From contig CM042021.1 of assembly GCA_023525975.1 (NCBI GenBank), forward strand, positions 106,003,501-106,067,500: a stretch of 64,000 nt of DNA, read 5' to 3'. Each line of letters begins with the position of its first letter. Positions within the stretch are counted from its first letter, which is position 1. Below, piece by piece: positions 34,147 through 44,609 of this stretch. Made by a program: the position numbers and the translations under genes. The notes under the pieces were generated by a model that made no database searches, was not told the DNA's origin, and saw only the letters and a program-made list of their open reading frames with translations. Source of the stretch: Smallanthus sonchifolius. Its lineage: Eukaryota > Streptophyta > Magnoliopsida > Asterales > Asteraceae.

Positions 34147-35892
34147 TACTAAGTTCAATACATAAATAGATATATGGTACCCCAAACTCCTGACTCGCAC
34201 ACTGCACACACATAAATTACTAGACCTGAGTGATTTCATACACATACGACACGACCACTGCTATTCGTAATTACACAAAACTTACAAACCCTAACAACTA
34301 CTCATCTCGATGGTGACTCCTGCCACACATCATTTCATACTCTCACAGAGTCTACATGGTCGTACCCTACCCAGGTCGTACCAACGATTCGGAAAACATA
34401 CTACTTAGCCTAGACACACAGACTCCATCCTACGGGTTACAACACAGATGTTGCGTACCGGACATCATCCTAACCTTTCATACTCACATAGGATGTATAA
34501 CTATTACTAACACAGGGCACCGTCCTGATCACCCTTACATACAGAAGATGTATGGCAATCTCCTCCCACAGGACCCCGTCCTGAACATCCACACAAAGTG
34601 CAATACACCCACTGCACTCTAAATATCACCTAAAAAATAGCACATAGGTGACACTATTTTAATACCATAGACACAGTCAAATTTAATTTTGTGTCTATAA
34701 AATTTTTTCTGCAAAACCTACTCAACCAATATAACATTATGGTTTCACGTCATTCAAAGTGTAATCACATAATAACACATTACCGCACATAATCCACCAC
34801 TATAAACACAATCACGCACCACCCGCAAACACAATTATCATTAATTATGTTCAAATCAACATGCGGTAAAACTCAAAATCAATGTCAAAATCGATACTCG
34901 AAAAGTGAAGTAAGAATCTCATAACGTAATCGTCTAATCAATCACAACGTCAAATCACCCAAACTCTCTCATGGCACTAACATGACAACTAATCGTAGAA
35001 CATGTTGAAGTTGTCTCCCATTTGCTCCACCTCATCGGACTCCTCCTCTAGCCATTCGTTCCCTGGTCCTGAATTGTATCTCGGAGGCTGATGTCTGACT
35101 GTGAATGTGTTCCTCCCCCTCCAGCCGCCCCTCCTCTAGAAGGACCCACGAACCCCGCCTCTCATGGCTGCTCCAAAAGTACCATGGGAATTGGGTGACG
35201 AAAGTGCCAAAATCACCTATCGTGCCGGCAACTCTCTTTCATCATCCGCCACTAGTGGTACTACTGTTAAGGGAACAGGTGTTGGGACCTACATCCCACC
35301 AATAGTAACTGTCCTAAAAACAGCCGTACCTCTAGCCCGACGCTCCGTCTGTCTCCTTGCAAGAGCCCCTCGTCTGATCCACTTCGTCCGGATCGTCTTA
35401 GCCATCTGCTCCTACCCAAGATAGAATGTTTATGCGATTATTACAGGTAACAAATTAAGAATATAAGAGTAACCATAGACTGTCGAATCATGGTGATCAA
35501 ATGTGATTGGTTGTCCATGTTACTGCTCGGATTCTAAACGTTCCCCATCATACTCACACTAGCTTCCTACCTTCCACACAACGGATGCACATGCATGCAA
35601 CACAATCCACATAACACAATGCAATAACTACCACGTAGTCACACATATCATGATTACACAACAAGTAGCTTACAGAACATAATCACGCACGAAATCACTA
35701 AACCACATAATCTTACCAAACAGCTATACACATTGTTACACTACACAAATGATACTCTAAGAAGTAATGCTCAACTCAAAAGACATACCTCCTGGCTCGC
35801 GGTTACTCGTGGTGGCATTCGTTTTACCCTCGTTCCATTTTTGGATTAAGTTTAGGGATTTTATGATTTTTAAATACCGGTTTTCTCTTAAA
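34147..35892 (-). mobile_element. TE-B internal region, right part
   Basis: This is the leader side of TE-B on the minus strand, between the TE-F insertion and the TE-B primer site. Besides the ORF remnant at 34989-35405 I see no gag or pol. The stretch 34360-34620 carries two ACC-CGTCCTGA-type segments also found in TE-B's own LTR near 3298. Confidence 0.6.
34989..35405 (-). pseudogene. Broken ORF in TE-B leader region, acidic C-terminus
   Basis: On the minus strand an ATG at 35405 opens a very basic 38-residue frame (MAKTIRTKWIRRGALARRQT...) to a stop at 35289. After frame changes a second open stretch ends EEESDEVEQMGDNF, with a stop at 34989. Its place, just after primer site and leader, matches the pre-gag ORF of TE-F and TE-J. 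I infer a decayed counterpart. No domain is recognised and the link is weak. Confidence 0.35.
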
Positions 35893-35909
35893 CCTTGGAT
35901 CTGATACCA
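35893..35909 (-). other. Primer binding site of TE-B (initiator tRNA-Met type)
   Basis: The minus strand reads TGGTATCAGATCCAAGG, three bases after the original end of the 5' LTR, whose last base is at 35913. TE-J inserted one base inside that LTR end, so primer site and LTR are now 11.4 kb apart. Confidence 0.85.
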
Positions 35910-36836
35910 ACTTGTAAGTGTGACAACCCGACTTTAATGGTTAACTCAGTTAGCAAATTCCGTTAACTTACCGTTAAAAACCTAACCCCGTTAGTCAAAT
36001 CTAACCCCAAGGTCTAATTCGGTCACAATATTAATTCAAAACTTCAGGGACTAGTTGTGTGAAGTTACCAAATCAAATAAATTGACCAACCAAAGTCAAT
36101 TTTATCAAAATTGCTCCTGTTGACTTTTGAAAGTCAACATTGGAATCCTTTGATCTCCAATTCGCGAATTATACCTGAAATCCGTTGGAATTAGAACCAT
36201 TCTTGCATGATAATGATCATAACGATCATCATTAACCCATTAAACCAAAAATTAATCGAATTAAACTCAAATTATGATAATTCATTTCGTAACCGTCGAC
36301 CCCATATTCGATTATCATCAAATCCGGCAAATCCCTGTAATTCCTTCACCAATTGAGACGCTGCAATCGCTTAACGAACCCCCTGAAGCTTTCACACAAA
36401 CCAGATTAACCGGAGAAGTAGCAGAGAGAGCCGGAGATCAAACCAGTGCAGTCGGAACCGATTTTAGTCGACCTCCACAGTCCCGACATCAATTCAGGTA
36501 ACTAGATACATCATCAGCTTCGTTTTCATCTCGTAGATGAAAGCCCTAACTCAATTAGGGCTTACACTATCAATTCGATCGAAATCTGTAACCTAGGGTT
36601 CATCTCTGACTGATTTAATCGAACCCTAGTCTAGACCCAATCAAAATGCAATTAACCTATACAGTTGGATTCGCAACACCATTTTAATTGAAAGCCCTCT
36701 GTCAATTCAATGTTTTATTATACAAATTATCGAGACCCAAAACTAGGGTTCTTCATAAAAACGATTTGGGGATTTCGATCTTAAACTCAACCTCAATCCA
36801 ATTAAACCATATATGCAGATTCGCAATCCTCTACTC

Positions 36837-36844
36837 TATAAAAG
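36837..36844 (+). promoter_or_regulatory. TATA box in TE-J 5' LTR
   Basis: TATAAAAG after CTACTC; the 3' copy is at 45528-45535. It lies about 300 bp before the tRNA-like unit and 1 kb before the intron-like module, so a transcript starting here would contain both. Confidence 0.5.
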
Positions 36845-37130
36845 CCCTATGAATCCAGACATTTTCATTATAAGAATTAATCAAATCAATCCAAAATCAA
36901 AACTAGGGTTTTCGGTCCTAGTTTCTGTAATTTAACGATCCAAATCCAATTGTTTTTGCAATTAGCTTTCACCACAGAGTCGTTTTGAGTCGATAATCAA
37001 AACCCCTATGATCCTTTTGTTGAATCGCGACCGAATCTGAGGGTAATTGGACGGGTTTCGAACCGGGTATGCGTGGGGGAGGGAAACCCATTCGAGTTAC
37101 TTGATAAAACCATTTCAATCTGGATCATGT

Positions 37131-37210
37131 TGCGATAGCCTAGCGGCCGGGACTGGTTAGAGCTGTGTGCGTGTGTGGGAGAGACCCGGTTTCGAGTCCG
37201 GACTCCCACA
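37131..37210 (+). other. tRNA-like A-box/B-box unit, TE-J 5' LTR
   Basis: A-box TAGCCTAGCGG at 37136-37146, B-box position 37189-37199, followed by ATTATTTTTA. In this copy the B-box has one change (GTTTCGAGTCC). The 3' LTR keeps the canonical GGTTCGAGTCC (45879-45889) with the same A-box (45826-45836) and a T5 run at 45905-45909. Confidence 0.55.
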
Positions 37211-37874
37211 ATTATTTTTAAACATTTTTCTGTTAATATTTAATTAATAAAAATCAAACCTTTTAATATTATATTATTATATAAATGGGTTTTAACCCGG
37301 AAAACAACCCGTAGGCTCGGGTTTGAATTATTAGCTTATTTTTATAAATTATACCCGCCTTTATAATTTATACATTATTATTATTATCAAGTAAAAATGA
37401 TATGTTTATATTATTTTAAGCCATAAATTTGTATAAAATAATATGTTAATATTATTTTCAAACCGTGACCCGTATTATTAAATAATATATATTTATATTA
37501 TTTCAAATCAATTTATAACATCGTGTGTCGATTGAGACTAAATAATAATATAATTGGTTATACTATTTACTCGTATACATATATTATTATTTTCTTAATT
37601 TTTGTGAATGACAAAACACCCGGTTATAATTATTATTAGTCGTGTCATTCGTCGCGTAAAGTAATTCCTAACTCCGTGGACACTTTCGTCCACTCTTGAA
37701 TATTAGAGCGTTTCTTTAGGACGCTTCTCAATCCGTGTCATTGTCACATTTCCTATTTTCCTTTATCCCTAATTTTATGTGTTTATAATTTTAGGGCATT
37801 CGTAAGTCTTTTGAGACTTACACACTTGGTTCCAACTTTTCCTTTTTGTGATTCAAATCTATACTCAAGCTCAG

Positions 37875-38338
37875 GTGAGTTTTCACGGCCCCTTTTTACT
37901 GTTTTTAAACTGGGGGAGAAAACATGATACAACTCTTTTGATTTTTGTACTTCATTTTATTTCAATTGTTATGACTATGCGTAAACTCTATCATGAAAGT
38001 CCTCACATCGAACCGTTTAAATATGAATATAGCGAGTTATGTTGGGTAGTACTACTGGGTTTGACAAACCTCACCCGCGTTAGTCGCTCTAACACGATTG
38101 GATATCGAACGGGTGCAATATTGACCTAAACGTGCACCGTGGTTGATAGACCTGGTGGGAGGCAATACAAACAGTCAGTTTACGGTTGCGAGCGTAATAG
38201 CAAACAATGAACATGGGTTAGCTACTCATTTGGTATTTATGTTGATTGTACAATAAATCTGGTAAACGTTTATTTGTATATTGAAACCTGTGAACTCATC
38301 AACCTTGTGTTGACACTTTTTCTTACATGTTTTCTCAG
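37875..38338 (+). other. Intron-like module in TE-J 5' LTR
   Basis: CTCAG-GTGAGTTTTC opens at 37875 and TTTTCTCAG-GACG closes at 38338 (464 bp). The 3' LTR has it at 46565-47028, also 464 bp. It is more diverged than the others but keeps GGGGGAGAAAACATG, GGTTTGACAAACC and CATCAACCTTGTGTTGAC at corresponding places. Confidence 0.55.
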
Positions 38339-38654
38339 GACGCTAAGATAAGACACAGGTGCACGTTAGGGCATGCATGGGATTCAACTGCTTTGCTTTG
38401 TGTCTATTTATGTTGATTGAATTATTTTAATGTACTTTGTTTGGTTGAACGTTTGGACTTTTGGACTTTGGTTTTGGGCGCGTATATTTTGCGCATTTAC
38501 TTTCTTTACGCTTCCGCATTGATACTCTGATTTAAAAGGATATTTTCATTTGAGTCCCATGTAGAGTCGTTCAATGTAACTAATGTCTGAGATCATGGTT
38601 TGTCACTTCCCAAACGGTAATACTCCGTTAGTGGAATTTGGGGGTGTGACAGAT

Positions 38655-38667
38655 TGGTATCAGAGAC
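38655..38667 (+). other. Primer binding site of TE-J (initiator tRNA-Met)
   Basis: TGGTATCAGAGAC starts 3 bases after the 5' LTR end. The first 11 bases match the initiator-Met type; the following bases differ slightly from TE-F. Confidence 0.88.
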
Positions 38668-38782
38668 ATTGGTTATAGAGAACTAGGATTGCATACTAGA
38701 CTATAGCCTTACACATTAGTTACATATCATTTGAGTTACATGCCATTTGGATGTTGGCACTTATACAAATTGTTGCAGGATC

Positions 38783-39679
38783 ATGTCGTCAACACCACCT
38801 CCATCACCTAACGCATCAGGGCATAAGGCACCTGTACCCTCATCCCCGGAGCCCAAAAGCCGCCGGACTACCTCAATTGAGCAAGGTGAACCGAGCAACG
38901 CACGGGCATTGGAGTATGCTCTCAATTGGGATATGTACCCACATATGATCCAAAGGTGGATTGAAATGGGAGATGTTCCATCACCGTACTTTGCATCCAC
39001 ATCTTCATCGTCTACACTGCCTAGCTTACCATGTACCATGGAACAAGCCTTCGCAGCATTTGTGTCCTATATGTTAAAGGAATTAAGTTTTGTACAAGAT
39101 GCCACCGAGGAGATACCTAAACTCCTAGAGAATGGAAAACAAGTGGAAAAGAATAGGGTAGGAATAGAATATTTGACTACCGAACTAGCTGCAACGGATC
39201 ATGTCCACAACCTTTTAGTGAATCGTGTAGCACACCTAGAGACGAGGGCTGACATTATGGATGATGATATGCAAGGAGTTCTGGAGAGGTTAGCTGCTAT
39301 GGAAGCTCAGCTACATGTGGCTAACCATACTGCTGAAGGCCTTCAAGAGAGGGTGGCTCACTTGGAAGCCCAACTGCAAGCGGCCCTACACCCGGAAGAC
39401 ATTCCAGTATCTGACGATGAGGAGGAACTCTTTGAGGAAGAGCTCTTTGAGGAGGAACCCTTAGAGGGGGAACCAGCTGAGGAAGAGCCAGTGGAGATTG
39501 ATGATGCACAGTCATATGTCTCTTCTGATGACGAGGATATTTTAGGATCTTCCTATTCTATCTTCCTTTTCATGTTTGTTTTTGCTTATGTTATTTCCCT
39601 TTTCAAACCTAGATGGGTAAGGTTGTTCCCATCCAATAAAAGCATGAGAAGTTTAATATTTGAGTTATTTATTTTGTAG
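38783..39679 (+). CDS. Pre-gag ORF of TE-J: coiled coil, acidic repeat, C-terminal membrane segment
   Basis: The first ATG is at 38783 and gives 298 residues; the open frame upstream has only a TTG. Residues 1-50 are Ser/Pro-rich. A central part (ALNWDMYPHMIQRW) is followed by a long coiled-coil-like stretch, roughly residues 115-205, with repeated VAHLE blocks. Then comes a very acidic run with EELFEEELFEEE, roughly residues 215-245. A hydrophobic segment (YSIFLFMFVFAYVISLF), roughly residues 258-274, precedes a basic tail. It sits before gag in the same place as the 198-residue ORF of TE-F and has the same plan. It is intact while gag-pol is broken. I know no named family; function unknown. 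Confidence 0.75.
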   Translation: MSSTPPPSPNASGHKAPVPSSPEPKSRRTTSIEQGEPSNARALEYALNWDMYPHMIQRWIEMGDVPSPYFASTSSSSTLPSLPCTMEQAFAAFVSYMLKELSFVQDATEEIPKLLENGKQVEKNRVGIEYLTTELAATDHVHNLLVNRVAHLETRADIMDDDMQGVLERLAAMEAQLHVANHTAEGLQERVAHLEAQLQAALHPEDIPVSDDEEELFEEELFEEEPLEGEPAEEEPVEIDDAQSYVSSDDEDILGSSYSIFLFMFVFAYVISLFKPRWVRLFPSNKSMRSLIFELFIL

Positions 39680-39795
39680 CCTTACAATTTATTTAATTTT
39701 CAAAATATTAGATGTTGTATTTCCTTACCCGTACCTGAATAATGTTTAATATGCGATATATTTCTCATTGTTTTCATTTGTGATTGTGAAGAAAT

Positions 39796-40489
39796 ATGTC
39801 TGGGAAAGGACGAGGAGGCCGTACCGGTGGTCGTGGTACCATCAACATGACGGCAGCAGAACTAGCAGCTTTGATAAACAATAGTGTGGCAAAGGCCCTA
39901 GCAGCACAGAATGCTGCAGCTAAATGCTTTCAACTACTGACTAGTAGTGTCAATCCCTTTTCCTAAGAATATCTTTCTAAACTCTATAATTCCAATTCAA
40001 TTCGTATTTCTAAATCCAGGCCAGCAAAATCAGCAAAATCAACAGCCAGCCTACACTTTTAAGGCATTCATGGACTGCAAGCCCCACACCTTTAGTGGAG
40101 CTGAAGGAGCAGTTGGATTACTTCGCTGGTTTGAGAAGGTTGAATCAGTAATAGCCATGTGCAACTGCCCCGTGGCTAACCAAGTGAAATTTGCTGCTGG
40201 AACTTTAGAAGGCCCGGCCCTAACATGGTGGAATGCCCAAGTTCAAATGTTGGGACTAGCAATGGCAAATGGACTTCCGTGGGAGGAATTTAAGTCAATG
40301 ATGAAAGAAGAATACTGCCCACGAGATGAAATTCAAAAGCTAGAGGGAGAGTTCTGGAACCTTAAGATGGAGGGTTCAGAAATTGAACTCTACACCACCC
40401 GTTCGCACGAACTTGCCACCATGTGCCCACATATGGTGACTCCGGATTACAAACGGATTGAACTATACATTGGAGGTTTGGTACCTTAG
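39796..40489 (+). pseudogene. gag: TE-J gag, N-terminal and capsid part
   Basis: The start ATG is at 39796 (MSGKGRGGRTGGRG, a basic glycine-rich start usual in Tekay-like gag). After about 41 codons the frame runs into a TAA near 39964. From 40020 coding resumes with a Gln/Asn-rich piece and the retrotransposon gag domain (TFSGAEGAVGLLRWFEKVE, WWNAQVQ, WEEFKSMMKEEYCPR). The intervening 100 bp (39920-40019) ends TAAATCCAG and resembles an intron with a mutated donor. A TAG at 40487-40489 breaks the frame before the nucleocapsid. Gag builds the particle. Confidence 0.88.
39920..40019 (+). other. Candidate intron inside TE-J gag (donor CT instead of GT)
   Basis: GCTGCAG-CTAAATGC at the left and TTTCTAAATCCAG at the right bound 100 AT-rich bases containing an in-frame stop. 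The reading frame would be continuous across the gap. A single base change (G to C) at the donor would explain loss of splicing. An alternative is a small insertion. Confidence 0.4.
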
Positions 40490-40498
40490 ATTCAAAGC

Positions 40499-42574
40499 AT
40501 GGTGACCTTATCCAACCCTACCACCATCCAACAGACCATCAGACTTGCTCACAAATTGATCGATCAGGCAGTGACACAGGGAACTTTACCTCCAAGAGGT
40601 TCGGTTTCTAAACCCACCGACAACAATAAGCGCAAGTTCGACCATCACTCCCACTCACACAACCACTCAAATTCTAAAGGATCCCAATCCAATCAACCTC
40701 AGCACCAACAACAGCGAAAGTTTGAGCATGCTAGAAACTTTAATCAAACGACCTCATCAGGTCCGAATCAAGGGGAATATGCTGGGAGGTACCCCAAGTG
40801 CAACAAATGTGGCTATCACCACACGGGCACTTGTGACCGACAACGTTGCCAGCGTTGTGGTAAAATGGGCCACGCTGTAAAGGACTGTAGAGTTGCACTC
40901 CCGAACAAACAACCATTTCAATCACAGGGATTCACGAGGGGATGTTTTCAGTGCGGTAAAGAGGGGCACATTCAAAGGAACTATCCTCAGTTGAAAAAGG
41001 GTGGAAATGGTAATGGCAGTGGTAGTGGTAACGGTAATAACCAGGGCAACAATGGTAACAACCCCAATCAAAACAACAATGGTGGGAATAACGGTAATAA
41101 CGGTGGTAATGGAGGAAATGGGGCGAAAGGAAGAACTTTTGTACTGGGATCCGGAGAGGCTCGCTACGATCATAACGTGGTCACCGGTAAATTTCTCTTA
41201 AATAATTACTTTGCTTCTGTCCTTTTTGACACTGGTGCTGATAGGAGTTTTATATCTAAGAAACTTAGTGATATGATAAAAGGAACTCCAACTCTGCTAG
41301 AAGCTAAGTATGTAATAGAGATAGCTGACGGCCAAATAATTGAAGCAACCCACATTCTTAAGGGTTGTAAGCTTGATCTAGCTAGCCATATTCTAGATAT
41401 CGACCTTATGCCGGTCACACTTGGTAGTTTTGATGTAATCGTTGGCATGGATTGGTTGTCTAGAAACCAAGCGGAAATCATTTGTCATGAGAAAATCGTT
41501 CGCATACCCCTCCCGAATGGAGAAATTCTTTCAGTTCAGGGCGAAAGAGTTGGTACTGTCATGGGCATTATATCTTTCATGAAAGCACAAAAATGCCTTC
41601 GAAAGGGGCATACGGCCATTTTGGCCCTTGTTGCTGAACAGCCGTCAGAAGAAAAGAAGATCGAAGATATTCCCGTTGTGCGTGAATTTTTGGAAGTATT
41701 TCCCGAGGATCTGCCCGGTCTGCCACCACACCGTCAGGTTGAATTCCAAATTGACCTAGCACCCGGAGCAGCACCGATTGCTCGGGCACCTTATCGATTA
41801 GCACCCAGTGAATTGCAGGAACTGTCCACTCAATTACAAGACTTATTGGATAAAGGTTTCATCCGACCTAGTTCATCACCGTGGGGAGCTCCGGTATTAT
41901 TTGTCAAGAAGAAGGACGGTACGTTCCGTATGTGTATTGATTACCGGGAGCTGAACAAAGTTACAATCAAGAACCGCTACCCTTTACCTCGTATTGATGA
42001 CCTTTTTGATCAACTCCAAGGATCAAGATTCTATTCCAAAATAGATCTTAGGTCCGGCTATCATCAGTTAAGAGTCCGAGAAGAAGATATCTCTAAAACT
42101 GCATTTAGGACAAGGTACGGCCATTACGAATTTATGGTCATGCCTTTCGGTTTAACCAACGCACCCGCGGTATTCATGGATCTCATGAACCGTGTGTGTA
42201 AGCCTTACCTTGACCAGTTTGTTATCGTTTTCATCGATGACATTCTTATTTATTCCAAGAACGAGGAAGAACATGAAGAACAACTGCGTCTAATTTTGGA
42301 ACTACTTAAGCAAGAGCAACTTTATGCTAAGTTTTCCAAATGTGAATTTTGGATTCGAGAGGTTCAATTTCTAGGGCATGTGGTAAATGAAAAAGGGATA
42401 CATGTCGACCCGTCCAAAATAGAATCCATCAAGAATTGGGCAGCACCGACGACTCCGACTGAAGTGCGACAATTTCTGGGATTGGCTGGATATTACCGTC
42501 GTTTTATCGAAGGATTTTCAAAGATTGCGCAACCTCTCACCGCCCTAATTCAAAATGGAAAAACTTATAATTAG
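40499..42574 (+). pseudogene. pol: TE-J gag C-terminus, protease and reverse transcriptase
   Basis: Same frame as gag after the TAG at 40487. There are three zinc knuckles at about 40799-40836, 40848-40890 and 40942-40985; the last has Tyr in place of the final Cys. An Asn/Gly-rich linker follows. The aspartic protease active site DTGAD is at 41228-41242. The RT begins with the EVFPEDLPGLPPHR block (about 41696), reaches the catalytic FIDD at 42230-42241 and ends at the connection to RNase H. A TAG at 42572-42574 replaces what is normally a Trp codon in this family. Protease matures the polyprotein and RT copies the RNA. Only the stop codons and the lost Cys look damaged. Confidence 0.93.
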
Positions 42575-44296
42575 GGCGATAATCAAGAATCAGCTTTCCA
42601 GCATCTCAAACAGAAACTTTGCAGTGCACCTATTTTAGCTCTTCCGGAAGGAACCGATGACTTTGTGGTGTATTGTGATGCATCTATTCAAGGTCTGGGT
42701 TGTGTCTTAATGCAACGTGAAAAAGTAATCGCATACGCTTCACGTCAGTTAAAGGTTCACGAGAAAAACTACACCACTCATGACCTAGAGTTGGGAGCAG
42801 TAGTTTTTGCACTTAAGATATGGAGACATTACTTGTACGGTACCAAATGCACCATCTACACCGACCACAAGAGCCTCCAACATATCTTCGAGCAGAAGGA
42901 GTTGAACATGCGACAACGTCGTTGGGATGAACTTTTAAATGATTACGACTGTGCGATCCGGTATCATCCGGGTAAAGCTAACGTCGTGGCTGATGCACTA
43001 AGCCGAAAAGAAACGAAACCCAAACGAGTTCGAGCGTTACAACTCACTATTCACTCTGGATTGCCTGACAGAATCCGTAGTGCTCAACTTGAAGCCTTGA
43101 AAGAAGATAACCTACCGTTAGAAGGTACACGTGGCATGGAAGCACAACTTGAAGTAAAATCTGACGGAATTCGTTACTTTGTCGAACGAATATGGGTTCC
43201 AGTGTTCGGAAATTTAAGGGAATTAATCATGGATGAAGCTCATAAATCTCGTTACTCCATTCATCCGGGTTCCGATAAAATGTACCATGATCTAAAAGTA
43301 CTATATTGGTGGCCAAAGATGAAGGCCGATATAGCCACTTATGTTAGTAAGTGTCTGACCTGCGCGAAGGTCAAAGTTGAATACCAAAAACCGTCCGGTC
43401 TCCTGCAACAACCTGAAATTCCCATGTGGAAATGGGAACAAATATCCATGGACTTCATTACCAAATTACCCCGAACCCCTACCGGATGTGATACTATATG
43501 GGTAATTGTGGATCGCCTAACAAAATCTGCTCACTTTCTAGCAATCAAAGAAACTGACAAAATGGATAAACTCACTCGAGTATACTTGAAAGAAGTGGTC
43601 TCTCGGCACGGAGTGCCAATCTCTATTATTTCGGATCGTGATGCACGATTCACTTCCCGTTTCTGGCAATCATTGCATAAAGCATTAGGCACGCGTCTAG
43701 ATATGAGCACAGCATACCATCCTCAAACTGATAGCCAAACTGAACGTACTATCCAAACTCTGGAGGACATGCTACGAGCTTGTGTGATCGATTTCGGTAA
43801 CACTTGGGAGTCTCACCTACCATTGGTGGAGTTCTCCTACAACAACAGTTATCACACTAGCATCAAGGCAGCTCCATTTGAAGCACTTTATGGGCGGAAA
43901 TGTCGTTCTCCCATTTGTTGGACCGAGGTTGGGGATAGCCAACTCACAGGTCCTGAACTTGTATTTGAAACTTCCGAAAAGATCGTTCAAATTAGAAATC
44001 GTATGGCGGCAGCTCGTGATCGTCAAAAGAGCTATGCCGACAAGCGTCGTAAACCTTTGGAATTTCAAATAGGTGACATGGTTTTACTCAAAGTCTCACC
44101 TTGGAAAGGTGTCATTCGTTTCAGGAAACGAGGAAAACTGAATCCTCGTTATGTTGGACCTTTCAAAATATTAAAGAGAATCGGACCAGTCGCGTATCAA
44201 CTGGACCTACCTGAAAGACTTAGTGGTGTACACAACGTCTTTCACGTCTCAAATTTAAAGAAATGCCTGGCAGATGAATCAGGAACTACATGTTGA
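42575..44296 (+). pseudogene. pol: TE-J RNase H and integrase
   Basis: The frame continues after the stop. RNase H: YCDAS near 42672 and YTDHKSL near 42862, ending at VVADALSRKE. Integrase zinc domain with the spaced His and Cys residues (HPGSDKMYHDL to CLTCAKVK) at about 43235-43370. Catalytic core: first Asp in MDFITKLP near 43449, second in SDRDARF near 43635, Glu in the QTERTIQTLEDML region near 43740. C-terminal GPF-type motif (NPRYVGPFKILKRI) near 44140. A frameshift at about 44283 leads to a stop at 44294. RNase H removes the RNA strand and integrase inserts the DNA. Confidence 0.93.
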
Positions 44297-44488
44297 TGAA
44301 CAGTTACGTTTCATCGAAGAACCTGTGGAAATTATGGATAGGGAAGTTAAAACGTTAAAGCACAGTAAGATCCCTATTGTTCGAGTCCGTTGGAACGCGA
44401 AACGCGGACCGGAATTCACGTGAGAGCGCGAGGATCAGATGATGCGCAAATATCCTAATCTATTGAAACACTCCACGTCAAATCTTTA
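44284..44488 (+). pseudogene. Chromodomain-like C-terminus of TE-J integrase, out of frame
   Basis: In another frame, directly after the frameshift, conserved blocks appear: LRFIEEPVEIMDRE, then IPIVRVRWNAKRGPEFT, then a TGA where Trp is usual, and KYPNLL. This tail is typical of Tekay-type chromoviruses and is thought to guide insertion toward particular chromatin. The polypurine tract follows about 100 bp later. Confidence 0.8.
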
Positions 44489-44495
44489 AGGTATT

Positions 44496-44609
44496 ATTTT
44501 AAATTTTCGGGATGAAAATTCTTTTAACTAGGGGATGATGTGATACCCGAGAAAATTTTTTTTTTTTATTTTAATTTTCGAGACGAAAATTCTTTTAACT
44601 AGGGGATGA
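44496..44609 (+). repeat. Tandem duplication of the TE-J polypurine tract region
   Basis: ATTTTCG-GA-GAAAATTC followed by TTTTAACTAGGGGATGATG occurs twice: around 44503-44540 and around 44573-44611. After the first copy comes TGTGATACCCGAG, which resembles an LTR start, then a run of T. The second copy leads into the real LTR start TGTGACAACCCG. The functional tract is AGGGGATGA at 44601-44609. Confidence 0.8.

Larger units (their letters stand above)
35919..38651 (+). repeat. TE-J 5' LTR
   Basis: 2733 bp. It contains a palindrome TGTTGACTTT-TG-AAAGTCAACA near 36118, a TATA box at 36837, a tRNA-like unit at 37131-37210 and the intron-like module at 37875-38338. It ends AATTTGGGGGTGTGACA. Confidence 0.95.
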
